In this document: in pieces, positions 42,318 to 53,866 of the stretch
How the letters are laid out: each line of letters begins with the position of its first letter
Position numbering within the stretch: position 1 is the first letter of the stretch
Source: Myotis daubentonii
Lineage: Eukaryota > Chordata > Mammalia > Chiroptera > Vespertilionidae
DNA length: 64,000 nt
Assembly (NCBI RefSeq): GCF_963259705.1
Contig: NC_081847.1
Location: forward strand, 72,499,754 to 72,563,753
Direction of reading: 5' to 3'
Made by a program: the position numbers and the translations under genes
Notes under the pieces: generated by a model
What the model saw: only the letters and a program-made list of their open reading frames with translations
What the model was told of the DNA's origin: nothing
The model's database searches: none

Positions 42318-43599
42318 ACTCATGCATTCCTAAAAATCACCATACTATGCAAAACAACAACAAAACATGGGGATTATGGGAAAATTGGAGTTAGGGAGAA
42401 AACACTCAAAAAATTTTATCAGTAACAAAAATAAAAAGAAATCTAGTAAAAATGGTAACACAGTTTTACACATGGTAAACAGTTATGAAATACACAAATG
42501 CTACCATACATTCGGCACTTTCCCTTGTAAAAGTCTTGCAGTTTGCACGTGGAGGTGGCCATCAGGTTAAAGTTGGTGAGTTCTTGTGAAGCGGTGAGAG
42601 GGAGCTCCTCTGAGATCCCAGGAGAAGTTGGAACACCAGATGTGGCTGATAACAGGCAGTGAGCTGAGGGAGCAGGCGCATGTCGGGGGCACCTGGGCAC
42701 ATTGTGTGTATCTATATGGCGGGGCTCAGTTGGGTGCAGTTTTTTGCATCACCTGGAGTTCACCTTTTAAAAATGACATATAGTCAAACACTTATGTTCA
42801 AATGATTCACAACTATACACATTTGCATTTTCAAAACAAGTGTTATAACAGAACTGACTTCACCAAGTTTTCCATCGATGTTCCTTTCCATCAGGTTCCA
42901 TCTACATCAAAGTTCTTGCATATGGACCCCCCCACCCCAAGTCTCCAGGGCACAGGCAGGCCTTTTCCTATCAGTATATTGGGACTCCCTGAATGTTTGG
43001 GGAGACAGGGAGAACTAAGCAGCTGTGATTGTGTTGCAATCTTTTATAGAAACCAAACCCAGTTCTGTCTGATTCTGTAGCTCCCACTTCCTCCTAAGCC
43101 AAGTGAACTGTGGGTGACTGCAAAACGGGAGTTATATTTTTAAAAGGTAAAGATGTGGGTTAAGGTAAGAAAAATAAAGTGGATTTATTTTTGAGAAAGC
43201 ATCAGAAAAAAGACTTGTAAATGCCCTCCACCAGAAGAAAATGTCAACCTCTATTTTCTTATGGAAAACATATTTCTTGATATATGCTAACAGCCCTCTT
43301 ACTTTCAGATTCTTAGTTGACTCACAGCTAGAAGAGAGGGCAGGAATAAAGACATGCCCTGTCAGGTCTGAGAAAAGGTATGGGAGGAAATGTACGACTG
43401 TGTAAGAACTGAATGAGTTGAAGTAAGATTATCTCTGTTGGAATTAGCTACATGGAAGCAAAACATGAGGGCGCATGTAGAGTCTGTTGGATAGAGAGGT
43501 GGTGCCAGGTATAACAGTGGGATAGAGGCACTCAAGAGCTAATGGGAAGCAAGATTGGGCAGGAGGCAGGAGGGCAGAGCAGGGCATGGTGTGGTGGTA
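42318..43599. other. Unassigned sequence
   Basis: Nearly 1.3 kb with no recognised repeat or exon. Short open frames only. Confidence 0.4.
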
Positions 43600-43855
43600 A
43601 GGGCAGTGTGGCCCACTCTGGCCACCTCCCACCATTGCCCACCTATACCCAGCCCTCAACCCCCTTTCCTCTGTGTCCATGGTTTATGCATATATGTTCT
43701 TTGGCCACTATCTTCACTTTCTTTTATCCATCCTCCCACCCCTCCCATCTATCAGTCTGTATCCATGTCTCTGGTTCTATTTTGTTCATTAGTTTATATT
43801 GTTCAATAGATTCCATAGATAAGTGAGATCATGCGGCATTTGTCTTTCTTATTGT
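43600..43855 (-). mobile_element. Bat L1 3' UTR and ORF2 end fragment
   Basis: Antisense: 'gtttatgcatatatgttctt', 'tattttgttcattagtttat', 'ataagtgagatcatgcggca'. Lacks the 3' terminus. Confidence 0.75.
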
Positions 43856-43857
43856 AA

Positions 43858-43985
43858 AAGCAATGGAAAGAGCTAAGTAATTTGCTCAAGACCAAGTATA
43901 ATGCAGCAATAAATCCAAATAAGTTTTTCATTCAGGCCTGACTCCACAATACGACTTTTTGCTTCTATATGGCAACCTCCTGCTC
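43858..43985 (-). mobile_element. MIR SINE, diverged
   Basis: Antisense core: 'gctaagtaatttgctcaaga', 'ccaagtataatgcagc', 'attcaggcctgactcc'. Confidence 0.5.
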
Positions 43986-44040
43986 AGTACTGAGACAGCC
44001 CCTCCTCTTGGATAATTTTTTACCCCATGTAAGACAGTAA

Positions 44041-44400
44041 GTATCTATTATCTTACCTAGTTTGTAAGGGTCAGGAATGGGGTTCAGACCTTGGCTCAGG
44101 GTCTCATGAGGTGGCAGTCAGATGTCAGCTGGGGCTGTATCATCTGAAGGCTGGACCGAGGCTGGAGGATCTGTTTCCAAGATGGTCATTCACATGCCCG
44201 TGAGCAGGAGGCCTCTGTTCCTCATCATCTATGCCTCTTCTCGCCATGGCAGATGGCTTCCACCAGAGTGAGTCATGCGAGAGAGAGGGGGGAAGAAATC
44301 ACAATCTATTTTATGACCCAGCCGCGGAGGCGAGAGTCACTACACGTGAGTGTGCAAACCAGGAGGGAGGGATCACTGGGAGCCAACTTGGAAGCTGGCT
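44041..44400 (-). mobile_element. ERVL/MaLR-type LTR-like repeat
   Basis: Antisense order: 'ttgtaagggtcaggaatggg', 'gggtctcatgaggtggcagt', 'gggctgtatcatctgaaggc', 'ccatggcagatggcttccac'. Same family as 37375-38228. Confidence 0.65.
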
Positions 44401-44599
44401 TTGCTGAAATGTAGTGCCGTGCATATGTGCAGCACCAGGGTGAAAAATGACTTCTAGTTCACACTTTTTAAATTAGTTAATCACTTAACCCATTTATATA
44501 TATTTCCATTAATTTTTCCAACTGCAGCGGTGGAGAATGTAGATAATTTCAGAGGCACACACCACCAATTAGCTGCATTCCATCTTTCATTATGCTTTG

Positions 44600-44770
44600 G
44601 TGCATTCATCAACTCTTTACTGATCACCTACCGCATGCTAGGCACTGTGCCAGCTTCCTGAATACAATGAGGAGGAAACAGATTCTGTCCCCACCCTCGT
44701 AGGGGTGTCAATCAAGGAATCACACCATTGGCATATCACCACAGAACGTGAGGACTGCTACAAAATAAGA
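44600..44770 (-). mobile_element. L2 LINE 3' end fragment
   Basis: 'gcattcatcaactctttact', 'gctaggcactgtgccagctt', 'ctgtccccaccctcgtaggg'. Confidence 0.6.
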
Positions 44771-44837
44771 GTTTACGTTGCTATGAAAACGTTTGTCTTG
44801 TGGATCTAATTTAGTTTGAAAATCAGGGAAAGCCCTC

Positions 44838-45055
44838 TTTCTCAACCTCAGAGCTATTCACATTTTGGACTGATAATTCTCTGTTGTGTAATCCTACCGC
44901 CCTATGCACTGTAGGATGTGAGCTGCATTACTATCCCCTGCTAGATGCCCTCCGCCCCTCCCTAAATTGTGACATCCCAAAATGTCTTTGGAGAGACCCA
45001 AATGTTCCTTGGGGCAAAATCTCCCCCACTTAAAGCTACTGCCCTAGAGGGAGTT
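44838..45055 (-). mobile_element. MER20-type hAT-Charlie element
   Basis: Reverse MER20 order: 'ctttctcaacctcagagcta', 'ggactgataattctctgttg', 'gcactgtaggatgtgagctg', 'aattgtgacatcccaaaatg', 'ggggcaaaatctcccccact'. Non-coding MITE-like relic. Confidence 0.85.
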
Positions 45056-45714
45056 TTCAAATGGAAAGTATAGAAGGGAGGGGCATTTCAGGAGGAGGAA
45101 AGGGGATGTTAGTGAGATTTTTCTTGACAGATATTTCCAAATAAAATACCCTCCCCCCCCAAAAAAAAATCATCAAAAATAAACAAACAAAAACTCTGGT
45201 TCCCTAACTCTAGCTCTGGAGCTTCAATTCAGATCAGACTCTTGCCTGCAAGACTTGCTGGTGCCTTTTAAACAGAAATTCACACTCTAGCGCCAGTCGG
45301 CTTGTGCTGAATAAGGTGTCTCCATATAATTGCCAAGGAAAAAAACATGTCTGGCCTGAAGCTGTCTTCCAAAACGTATTTTACCTTATTGGATCTCTGG
45401 GCTGGCTAGAGTTATTTGGCCTTCAGCCTGCTGGTTTATATCACTGCCTAAAGCAGGGCCTTATCACTCAGAAATACATGGCCTCACTTTCATAGGAAAG
45501 ATATTTATAGGTACTACGTATATGCTATGTTTGAATTATGTGCTGTATATGAATATATTTGATGTGGAAAGAGTATATAACCAGGCTGTGCATAAAGTCA
45601 GAGACCAAGACTTGCCCTGTTGCAAATTTTAACAGATAAGAACTAGCTGGTGTGCTTAGAATCCCGAAAACTTAAGTGAGAGGGCACTTAGAGGATCTCT
45701 AGAGATATGTAGTT
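45056..45714. other. Unassigned sequence
   Basis: A C/A homopolymer junction lies at about 45152-45169. No gene or repeat is recognised. Confidence 0.4.
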
Positions 45715-45895
45715 TTTGGAATGCAGATACTTCTGGGTTAAATTTGGCCTCAGTTATATGATCTTGGACACATAAACTAGTTTCAATTTCCTCATGGGTA
45801 ATGAAGATAATAATTCTCCCCTTGCAGGGTTGTTAAGAAGATATGTAAGATCCTAGCAATGTCTGGCATCCAATAGCTGTCCAATAAATGAAATG
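45715..45895 (+). mobile_element. MIR SINE
   Basis: 'cttctgggttaaatttggcc', 'cagttatatgatcttggaca', 'tttcaatttcctcatgggta', 'gcagggttgttaagaagata', 'ccaatagctgtccaataaat' cover the MIR 3' half. Confidence 0.85.
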
Positions 45896-46109
45896 TCCCT
45901 CTTTCCTTTAGATTATCCGGTTCAACTCCTCCTAAGCATCCCTAAGAGACATTTCCCCGGGAAGTCTGGGAGCTCTTATCCTCAGCTTTTCCCTCTCCCT
46001 CTGCATCCAGAAAATCTTCAAGTCCACTCAGTTTTACCTCCAGGTTTCAGTTAGGCCACCGTAATGTTTTTTGTGGACTTTGCCTTGATGTTCCAATTAA
46101 TTAACTATA

Positions 46110-46630
46110 GATAAATTCTAACCATGTCACCCCCTGATTGTCCCTTTTTAATAGTCCCATGGGCTCCAAAATGGGGTCCTGGCTTCCCTCTTCAGCCTCA
46201 TCTCTCTTAGGTCCTACCTTTCACCCTGTGCTCTAGCAATGCTGAACTTCCAGCAGAGTCCTGCGTGCTGGTTCATATTCTTGTGCTGTTTTAGATGTTG
46301 TTTCCTTGTCTAGAGACTCATTTATTTCTCTACCACCCTCATTTTCCCATCAGACCTAAAGGAGTAACCACCCACCAGAGCATCTTCTGACTCCCCACTT
46401 GCCTTCTCCCCTCCATCACCTCTTTGCTTTGACACAACCTTGTACATGTTTCTACTCTGATGAATGTCATGCCTCATTGATTTAAGTATTTGTTTATGCG
46501 CCTGTCTTCTCCACTGGAGGGTGAATTACTACAAAGCAAGAACCACATCTTATTAATCTCCGTGTTCCCAGCTATTATCGCTGACCCTGTACTGGTCCAT
46601 GTTCCATAAGCATTTGATGAATGAACCCAT
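46110..46630 (+). mobile_element. L2 LINE 3' region
   Basis: 'ctccaaaatggggtcctggc', 'accctgtgctctagcaatgc', 'cttctccactggagggtgaa', 'gcaagaaccacatcttatta', 'aagcatttgatgaatgaacc'. Confidence 0.8.
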
Positions 46631-47070
46631 ATTTATCTTGAATCTGCACAGGGATGGGAACTCACAACATTGCAAGGCAGCAAGCTGATGTGCCCCATGT
46701 CAAACCCAGATTGATATATCTTCCATCTTTATTACCATATCTACCTCCCTTTCCCCTCCACCCACTGATCCCCCTTAGAAGGAATACATAAACTCCCTCT
46801 GAGCATGGCTGACGTCGGATTGCTAGGCTACAACCAACACTATGCAGCTACAAAATTTTTTCTTCTTGCAAAATTCTTCTAGTTATACCTTTGGTGACAT
46901 GATATTCAGGTCCCACCCCAATGTATCTCCCTGGTTGGGATCTGTTGTAGAACTAAATCCAAGATGCATGATGGATTCTGACAGCATGGAGGGCTTTTGT
47001 CCTGAACATCATATTCAAGTAAGAAGAGGATACAGTGAAATATGCTTGCATTTATTCCTATATTTTTCTA
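46631..47070. other. Unassigned sequence
   Basis: No recognised repeat or gene. Confidence 0.4.
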
Positions 47071-47440
47071 TCTATATATATATATAAAACCCTAATATGT
47101 AAATAGACCGAACGGTGGAACAACTGGTCGCTATGATGTGTGCTTACCACCAGGGGGTATGGGCGGAACATGGAGGGTGTCGGCAGCAGGTGGCAGAGCA
47201 TGGAACATGGCGGGCATCGGCCGCAGCAGGATGGTGGAGCACGTGAGCGGAGGCACCAGACCAAGGCAGGGTGCCGGTCGCTGTCATCGGGGCGAGCCTC
47301 TGGTGGTTACTGAAAAGTCTTTGCTCCCGCGCACCACGGTCCCGCCCAGCGCTAACACCTGCTGCCGGAGCCAGAGCAAGAGAGTTGGGGTTTTGAACCC
47401 AGACACAACCCCAGTGCTCAAACCCCTAAACTATACCCCA
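47071..47440 (+). mobile_element. Helibat-type Helitron, 5' part; 3' end not found
   Basis: Starts TCTATATATATATATAAAAC at 47071 after A, then 'ccctaatatgtaaatagacc', 'gaacggtggaacaactggtc' and 'ccaccagggggtatg' (a CTCF-like core with one mismatch). It continues GC-rich to about 47440. No hairpin plus CTAG end is visible downstream, so the element is truncated, or its terminus has decayed or belongs to a subfamily I do not recognise. Confidence 0.8.
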
Positions 47441-48239
47441 TATTGACTCCAGAATCAGTTTATTCGTACACTAACGGGATAGGTGGGGAGCCCATGACCA
47501 ATATGCAGCTGGAAGCCAGGACCAAGGACACTCTTCAAGAACACCTGTGGTGGGACCACTCATGCACAGCACGGATGGGACAAGACAACTGGAATAGCCG
47601 GTTTTGTCCTATAGAATTTCATCTGAGTGGCATGCCAGAACCCTCGCATCTCTTATATCCACCCTGATATTGCAGTTGTCCCCTCACCCCACCTTGCTCT
47701 TTTTGGTATAATTGCTGTTATGTGTGGGCATATTTTATTGTTCTGACTTATGCCATTTTTGCAACCACTTCCTAAGGTCTAGAAGCACAGTTTGCCCAAG
47801 CACTGTACCCTCTCACCTTTGCCCTAGACGTATTCAAATCCCTTCTTTCCCTGGACAGAGCTGGCACCTGCCTCCACAACACTCTTCACCTGGCCAGGCG
47901 ATCCATTCTTCTGAAATCTGTTCCTAGGTCCCAGTTCTAAGACTGCCCCATCTTTGCCCACCATGATGCATGATGTTGCCAGGTATTGTGCAAGGATCCA
48001 GAAGTCGTCCGTCAAGGGTATACCCAGGCAGGGGGCGGTGTGGACTTCTGAAGTCAGAAACATTTGGATGTTTCAAAACAATCTCCAGTCCCAGGAAAGG
48101 GAAGAGCCATTTCACCTAATCAGACTCTCCCTGGACCTCAGCCCCCAACAAAGGCCAGCTCAGCCCTGGAGTCCATCAGAAGTTCAATTTTATCACAGTA
48201 GCCTCTATAGATCCCATTTGATGTGCTATTAAACAGAAC
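47441..48239. other. Unassigned sequence, possibly Helitron interior at its left
   Basis: A 74-codon open frame (47443-47667) lies just after the recognised Helitron part; it could be Helitron cargo or chance. Other frames overlap on both strands. Confidence 0.35.
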
Positions 48240-48500
48240 AATGCGGCTCACCAGTAAAATCATCTGCAATAACAGCCCATTAAAAGCTTTCCTTAATATG
48301 GAACTTTCTAATTAATGTAAATGGGGTGCAAAGCTTGGAAAGCCAAGTTGATTCTAATGTTCAGAACGTAGGTAAAATAGGAAAGGGTCTTATTTTTCAT
48401 TAGCAATCTATTAGGGAAGCTAATGAAATCTTTATGGCTTGGATATATTACCAAAATGTTACAATTGCTTTGTTTCCTGCCTCATTTCTCTGCCACCTTT
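48240..48500. promoter_or_regulatory. Candidate conserved non-coding element
   Basis: Repeat-free, AT-rich and rich in TAAT/ATTA cores ('tttctaattaatgtaaatgg', 'tttcattagcaatctattag', 'gaagctaatgaaatc'). It looks like enhancer-type conserved sequence, but this is compositional inference only. Confidence 0.25.
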
Positions 48501-50049
48501 CTCTATAAATATTGCTATGCTGTGCATTGGATTTGAGAGGAGGGAATTTTGCATGGGTGTTTGTGTCTGAGTACTCCCAGATTCTCAGAATGTTGGAGAT
48601 GGAGGGAGCACAATAGATTAACCTTAGTTTGCAATTGTCTAAGTTGGAAACTGAGCTCTAAAGAGAGTTGAAGACTAATATAGTCATTTAGTTCTTAATG
48701 CATCTACTTGGATAGAATGGGTCATGTTTACTCACTTTTCATTGCCCAGACTAAGTCATTTGGTCATTCCTAAGTTTAAAGTGGTTATGGAAGTATCACC
48801 CGATATTGAATCCCAAAGGCCCCTCCCATGGGTCAGCTAATATAATAACCGAGGATGCCCCAATGAGTGAGAAACATACCCTGTTCTCATGGAGCCCAGA
48901 GACCAGTGAGAGAAGCAGAAAAACAGACTCAAGACACAACATGGTAAGTTGTGTGTGAGGTTGTTCCAGTAGCCCCAGGGCCAAGGGGGTTCATTCTCTC
49001 TGCACTTTGCTGACCTCCTGGGGGCTTTGCTGAAGCTCCTTATATAATCGCCTTCCTCTTTTCTACTTGGGGATTAATGTCTAGGAAGGAAATCCATGCA
49101 TTAATCCAGCTCCCCAGGTTCCAGAGGGAGCAAGAGCGTGGGATGAGGAAACTGAGGCAGAAGCCCATCGGAGGGCATTGCTGAAGTCTGAGGTTTTCCG
49201 CAATCAGCCTGCAGGAGCAGTTTGGTGCAAGCACTATCTACTCAAGTTGAACTTAATCTTTAGAGGACCGCCCACCACACATGCACCCTATCGGCCTTGG
49301 CAGGATTGGCTCTGGGTCTCAGGAGCGAAGGATTGAAGCTCAGGAAGTGAAGGGAGTCCTTGCGTTGGTGGCCATGCTGTGGCTAGCCAGACCGCGTACA
49401 CTTTCCTCCCCGTGGCAACAGGCCTTTTGGAAGCCTGGACAGAATGCTCTGGCTGGCTTTGTAATCGCCTTCCAATCAGCTTTACAGGATTGTGAAATTG
49501 ATTGTCCTGCTGGTCTCACACAGGCTTCGGAGCAAGGCAGAGGGGCGCCTTCATTCTTTGTTGAGTTTCACAACACTGATTCCAGGAGACTTTAGCTTTC
49601 CCATGCATCCCCAAGAGGAAGGGAGGTCAAATTACCTTGAAATTACAATTTGGGGGCATCAGGCCTTGACCAGTGTGTTTCATTTTCCCAATCACCCAGC
49701 CAGAGCGAAGGCCCAGAGAGGAGGTACCTGGCATATTAAAGCCTCTTTAGGAACTTGAAGAAGAGGTGGAGTGAGAGCGTGAGCTCCAGGCACCCCAGGC
49801 AGCTCTGAGGGCAGAGAAGACCTGGGAAGCATGGCTGTGGGCACTTTGAACTTGGGCCCCTAGTTCTAGGTTTCCCCACAAATTGGTGTCATTGAGGTAT
49901 CCTCGTCAATTGAGTTATACCAAAGCACTCCCACTAGTTTGTCTTTGTTTTCATGTTCTGTCTTGGGAATTTTATATGTCTGCAGGGAAATAAATAGAAC
50001 TTTATCACGTGTTTCAGCAGCTTAGGCAATAGGGGAAATTTTCCTGCAT
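48501..50049. other. Mostly unassigned; weak MIR and L2 traces
   Basis: A MIR-like trace lies near 48590-48720 and an L2-like trace at 48850-48960 ('accctgttctcatggagccc'). 49270-49760 is repeat-poor. No exon is supported. Confidence 0.35.
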
Positions 50050-50320
50050 AAAGGGGCCTGACTTGGTCTTGAACAATAACCAGGCGTTAGTGAGTTGGGA
50101 GAACTGGGAAGTCCATTACACATACCGGGGGCATCATGTGCCAAGGCCCAGAGGCACTTTGCTGGAACAAGAGTAGGAAGGGGACGGTAGATGTGAGAGA
50201 TGAGAATCTAAGGCAGAGGCAAAGGCATGTACATTACAAATGGAATGCAGGATTCCAAGTGGAAAAGTGGAGGTGTGGAGGGCACAGCTGAAGCACTAAG
50301 TATGAAATAAGTCTTATCTG
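50050..50320 (-). mobile_element. L2 LINE fragment
   Basis: Antisense L2-like text: 'catcatgtgccaaggcccag', 'gatgagaatctaaggcag', 'gcatgtacattacaaatgg'. Confidence 0.5.
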
Positions 50321-50395
50321 TCAAGCCATGTGTGGAATTCACAAGAAATTTCTTTTTCTCTCTCTCTCTAAATTACTTAGGTAATTATTAAGGGA

Positions 50396-50751
50396 CTAGT
50401 GGCCTGGTGCATGAAATTCGTGCACATTAAAAGGGAATTAATTATTTTAATATTGCTATTTGCCCTTTCTCTATAATAGAAGCGTCAGAGATGAAAGAAA
50501 ATTAGTAAAATGTATATGAAAATCCCTCTCCTGTCGGAGTCTGGGGCAAGCCATGGGACTCAGAGTCAAGTCCCCGCCCACCCACACGCACCTCGAAATC
50601 ACACAAGACCCCGACCTGGCTGGCCCACCCCCGTCAAGCCCCACAGGGCAGGGGGCGCAGCCTCAGGTTTCCCCACCTGGCCTCAGGTCCCCTGGCACCA
50701 GGGCATGGGGGCATGATGACCATTTGCATATTAGCTCTTTATTATATAGGA
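50396..50751 (-). mobile_element. Helibat-type Helitron, complete (356 bp)
   Basis: The plus strand starts CTAGTGGCC at 50396 after A (50395), with hairpin 'gcatgaaattcgtgc' close by. It ends 'gctctttattatatagga' at 50751 before T (50752). An AT-rich segment (50425-50530) next to the 3' end and a GC-rich 5' half mark a subfamily different from the others here. It lacks the CTCF-like pair. Confidence 0.94.
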
Positions 50752-50784
50752 TGACAGTCCTAATATAGTGGCTAGTAAGTAGTG

Positions 50785-51012
50785 AGTGCTTATTATATGT
50801 CAGGACTGTTCTAATCGTTTTGCGAGGGTTATTTAATCTTCTCACAATCTTACAAGGTGAATACCATTAGTATCCCCATTGTACAGATGAGGAAACTGAG
50901 CCTCAAGGAGTTAATCAATTTGCAGAAAGCCACAGGGCCAGTAAGTGCTGGGACTGAGGTCTGAACACAGGCAGTCTGAACCTAGAGCCCATATCTTAAC
51001 CACGGTGCTAAG
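50785..51012 (-). mobile_element. MIR SINE, nearly full length
   Basis: 'agtgcttattatatgtcagg', 'tccccattgtacagatgagg', 'aaactgagcctcaaggagtt', 'cagggccagtaagtgctggg', 'ccatatcttaaccacggtgc'. Confidence 0.9.
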
Positions 51013-51054
51013 ATGGCTCATGTGATCTTGATAAAAGAGAGCTCATATGCTCCT

Positions 51055-51300
51055 TACTTGTTCAACATGCATTCATGAGTACAGCTGTGAAACGGGCTTT
51101 GTGCCAAGTGTTGGGAAGACAGGGTTTAGCACATGGCAAGTTTATAGTCTCATGTGGAGCAAACTGTCCAGTGGGAAGACAGAAAATCAGTGGACAATTA
51201 ATGAAAAAGATAATATCAGGTTGCAAAAAATGGTGAAGCAGAGCATCAAGAGAAGAAAATACCCGAGCTTCAAAGGGTCTTCAAGGCCAGATGAAGGAAC
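51055..51300 (-). mobile_element. L2 LINE 3' end fragment
   Basis: 'ttgttcaacatgcattcatg', 'tttgtgccaagtgttgggaa', 'agtctcatgtggagcaaac' match the antisense L2 terminus. Confidence 0.55.
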
Positions 51301-52179
51301 TGAGGATAAGGAGAGGAGAGATCTGCTCAGAGTCTTACAGGAAGTTGGCATCGGAGTTGAGAAAAGAATCCAAAACTAATAGATTCAGTAGCTGTTTACC
51401 TGGTCCCTGCTCTGTGCCTCCCACTGTTCTAGGCACCAGCAGGAGAACTCTGCATCCCCCCTTACCTCCCAATGGATCTTATGCTCTTTCCTCCACACTG
51501 TGCTGCCTGGCTACCTATCACTGTGCAATACAAAGTGCATTTTACCGATTCCTTGTTCTACTGAAAGATGACCTCCGCCTTTACTTCTCCCATGCTCAGC
51601 CCTACAGCAAACCGGAACCGGAGTATTTCCTTCTCTAAGATCCCCTGCCAGGAGCAGAACATTGGGGGAATAGAGTGAAGGGCTTAAGCCTTCCTCCAGG
51701 TTCCCAAAGAGGGAAAATCCTAACAGTTATGTACAATGAGATGATTTCCACCTCGCCACACCATTCCTTTAAGGCAGTCAGAAAACACAGAGTGGATTGC
51801 CTTATTTATTATTTACTTTTTGCACGGGGGACCAGTGAAGGGGGCCACCAGAAGAGCAAAGGGACATTGGCTACGACTTCAGAGATTCCCCCCCATGTGT
51901 ACAGTGACCCTCCTTCCCTTCTCTCTTGCTCAGCCAAGGTCAGGGATGGATGGATGGACAGACGGTGCACTTGGACAAACACCCAGCTGAGATCCCTCAG
52001 CCCGAGACGCCCTAGGGAAGGCTGTCAAGCCAGAAAAGGGGGTTTCTGTAGATCTCATTCCTATGGTTAGGGTGTGGTGGGGCCCTGTAGACCTGGCCAA
52101 GGGGAGTCTATTTCAGCAGCCCTCCTTGGATATCGAATAATTCATACCCTGCCTCTAAGAGCCTGGCCCCTTCCACTAC
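51301..52179. other. Unassigned sequence
   Basis: A short L2-like trace lies at 51385-51460. Otherwise no repeat or exon is recognised; open frames overlap in several frames. Confidence 0.35.
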
Positions 52180-52330
52180 ACCCTGCCCTCCCCCTTATGG
52201 GTACTCATGTAATCTTCACAAGGAAACTAAAAGAGAGGTGCCATTGTACAGACATAGAATCCGGGGCACAGAAAGGTGAAACAACCTTCCCAGCGTCACT
52301 CAGCTAATTAGGGGAAGACTTGGTTTTTCC
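52180..52330 (-). mobile_element. MIR SINE fragment
   Basis: 'gtaatcttcacaaggaaac', 'ccattgtacagacatagaat', 'aaggtgaaacaaccttccca', 'gcgtcactcagctaattagg'. Confidence 0.7.
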
Positions 52331-52684
52331 CCTCAGCATTTGGCTCGAGTCTGGGTTCTTAAGCAGTGAGATGTACTACATGTTTCTGCTCCTCCTTTTA
52401 TTCTGCCCCCACCCCTGCTGCTGGCATATCAGAACCTGCTGTCGGCGGGCCCCTGAGGCCTGGTGTGTCGTGAGTGAGGGACAATGCTATTTTTATGGCC
52501 ACTGCTCCTCTGCTGCTGCTGTAGGATTTGTGATACCAGCACTGCTGGTTCAGCCTGTATTATTATTGCAAATAATACTGTTTCCACTTCATGCCGGCTT
52601 GCTCTTCCACCTCTCCCCTTTCTTCCTCCCTCCCCTCCAAAGCCACCGATATTTATTGCCCTGGTCCTGACCCTCTGCCATGCC
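52331..52684. other. Unassigned pyrimidine-rich sequence
   Basis: No repeat or exon is recognised. Hydrophobic open frames come from CT-rich composition. Confidence 0.4.
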
Positions 52685-52840
52685 TCCTAAGGCGTTATTT
52701 ACAGATGGGGCATCGAGGCTGAGAGCTGGGAAACGCCTCATCTATAGTCATGAGGCTGACAAGTGGAAGCACAGGGCTTTAGGTCCACGTTATTTATTTC
52801 CAGTCCGGCGGTGCTTGCAGAGTGATACAGAGAATGGGCC
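52685..52840 (-). mobile_element. Possible MIR SINE fragment
   Basis: 'cgttatttacagatggggca', 'tcgaggctgagagctggga', 'gctgacaagtggaagcacag' resemble the MIR core in reverse. Confidence 0.5.
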
Positions 52841-53009
52841 GCCAAGCCAGTTAATATTTAGAACCTCTCTGTGCCAGAGTCTGGTGTGGTTGCCTGCTGA
52901 AGCTTGCAAACACTGAAAATGCCCACGAATCCATAGTGGCCTTTAATCCCACAGACCCATAGGAAGAGAGCAGATGATGCTGTTCCCACTTGGGCTGGGC
53001 AAGTGGTTC

Positions 53010-53866
53010 AGAACCATGAGAGTGAACACAGAACCATGAGTGGGAACACAGAACCATGAGAGTGAACACAGAACCATGAGAGTGAACACAGAACCATGAG
53101 TGTGAACACAGAACCATGAGAGTGAACACAGAACCATGAGTGTGAACACAGAACCATGAGAGTGAACACAGAACCATGAGTGTGAACACAGAACCATGAG
53201 AGTGAACACAGAACCATGAGTGTGAACACAGAACCATGAGAGTGAACACAGAACCATGAGAGTGAACACAGAACCATGAGTGTGAACACAGAACCATGAG
53301 AGTGAACACAGAATCATGAGTGTGAACACAGAACCATGAGAGTGAACACAGAACCATGAGTATGAACACAGAACCATGAGTATGAACACAGAACCATGAG
53401 AGTGAACACAGAACCATGAGTGTGAACACAGAACCATGAGAGTGAACACAGAACCATGAGTGTGAACACAGAACCATGAGTGTGAACACAGAACCATGAG
53501 AGTGAACACAGAACCATGAGTGTGAACACAGAACCATGAGTGGGAACACAGAACCATGAGAGTGAACACAGAACCATGAGAGTGAACACAGAACCATGAG
53601 TGTGAACACAGAACCATGAGAGTGAACACAGAACCATGAGTGTGAACACAGAACCATGAGAGTGAACACAGAACCATGAGTATGAACACAGAACCATGAG
53701 AGTGAACACAGAACCATGAGTGTGAACACAGAACCATGAGAGTGAACACAGAACCATGAGAGTGAACACAGAACCATGAGTGTGAACACAGAACCATGAG
53801 TGTGAACACAGAACCATGAGAGTGAACACAGAATCATGAGAGTGAACACAGAATCATGAGTGTGAA
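53010..53866. repeat. 20-bp minisatellite, about 43 copies, no length variation
   Basis: Unit 'agtgaacacagaaccatgag'. The period is exactly 20 across the array. Variation is confined to the first bases (agtg, tgtg, tatg or tggg) and an occasional gaatc for gaacc, mostly alternating agtg/tgtg to give a 40-bp higher order. The unit has no stop in any minus-strand frame, so the 332-, 288-, 171- and 93-codon minus-strand open frames here are repeat artefacts. Confidence 0.99.

Noticed and set aside
52851..53849. Minus-strand open frame of 332 codons plus three overlapping long frames
   Set aside because: All arise from the 20-bp minisatellite, whose unit has no stop in any minus-strand frame. 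Several frames are open at once and the peptide is a 20-residue repeat.
53010..53866. CRISPR-like array (regular short repeats)
   Set aside because: Units are contiguous with no unique spacers, and the context is mammalian.
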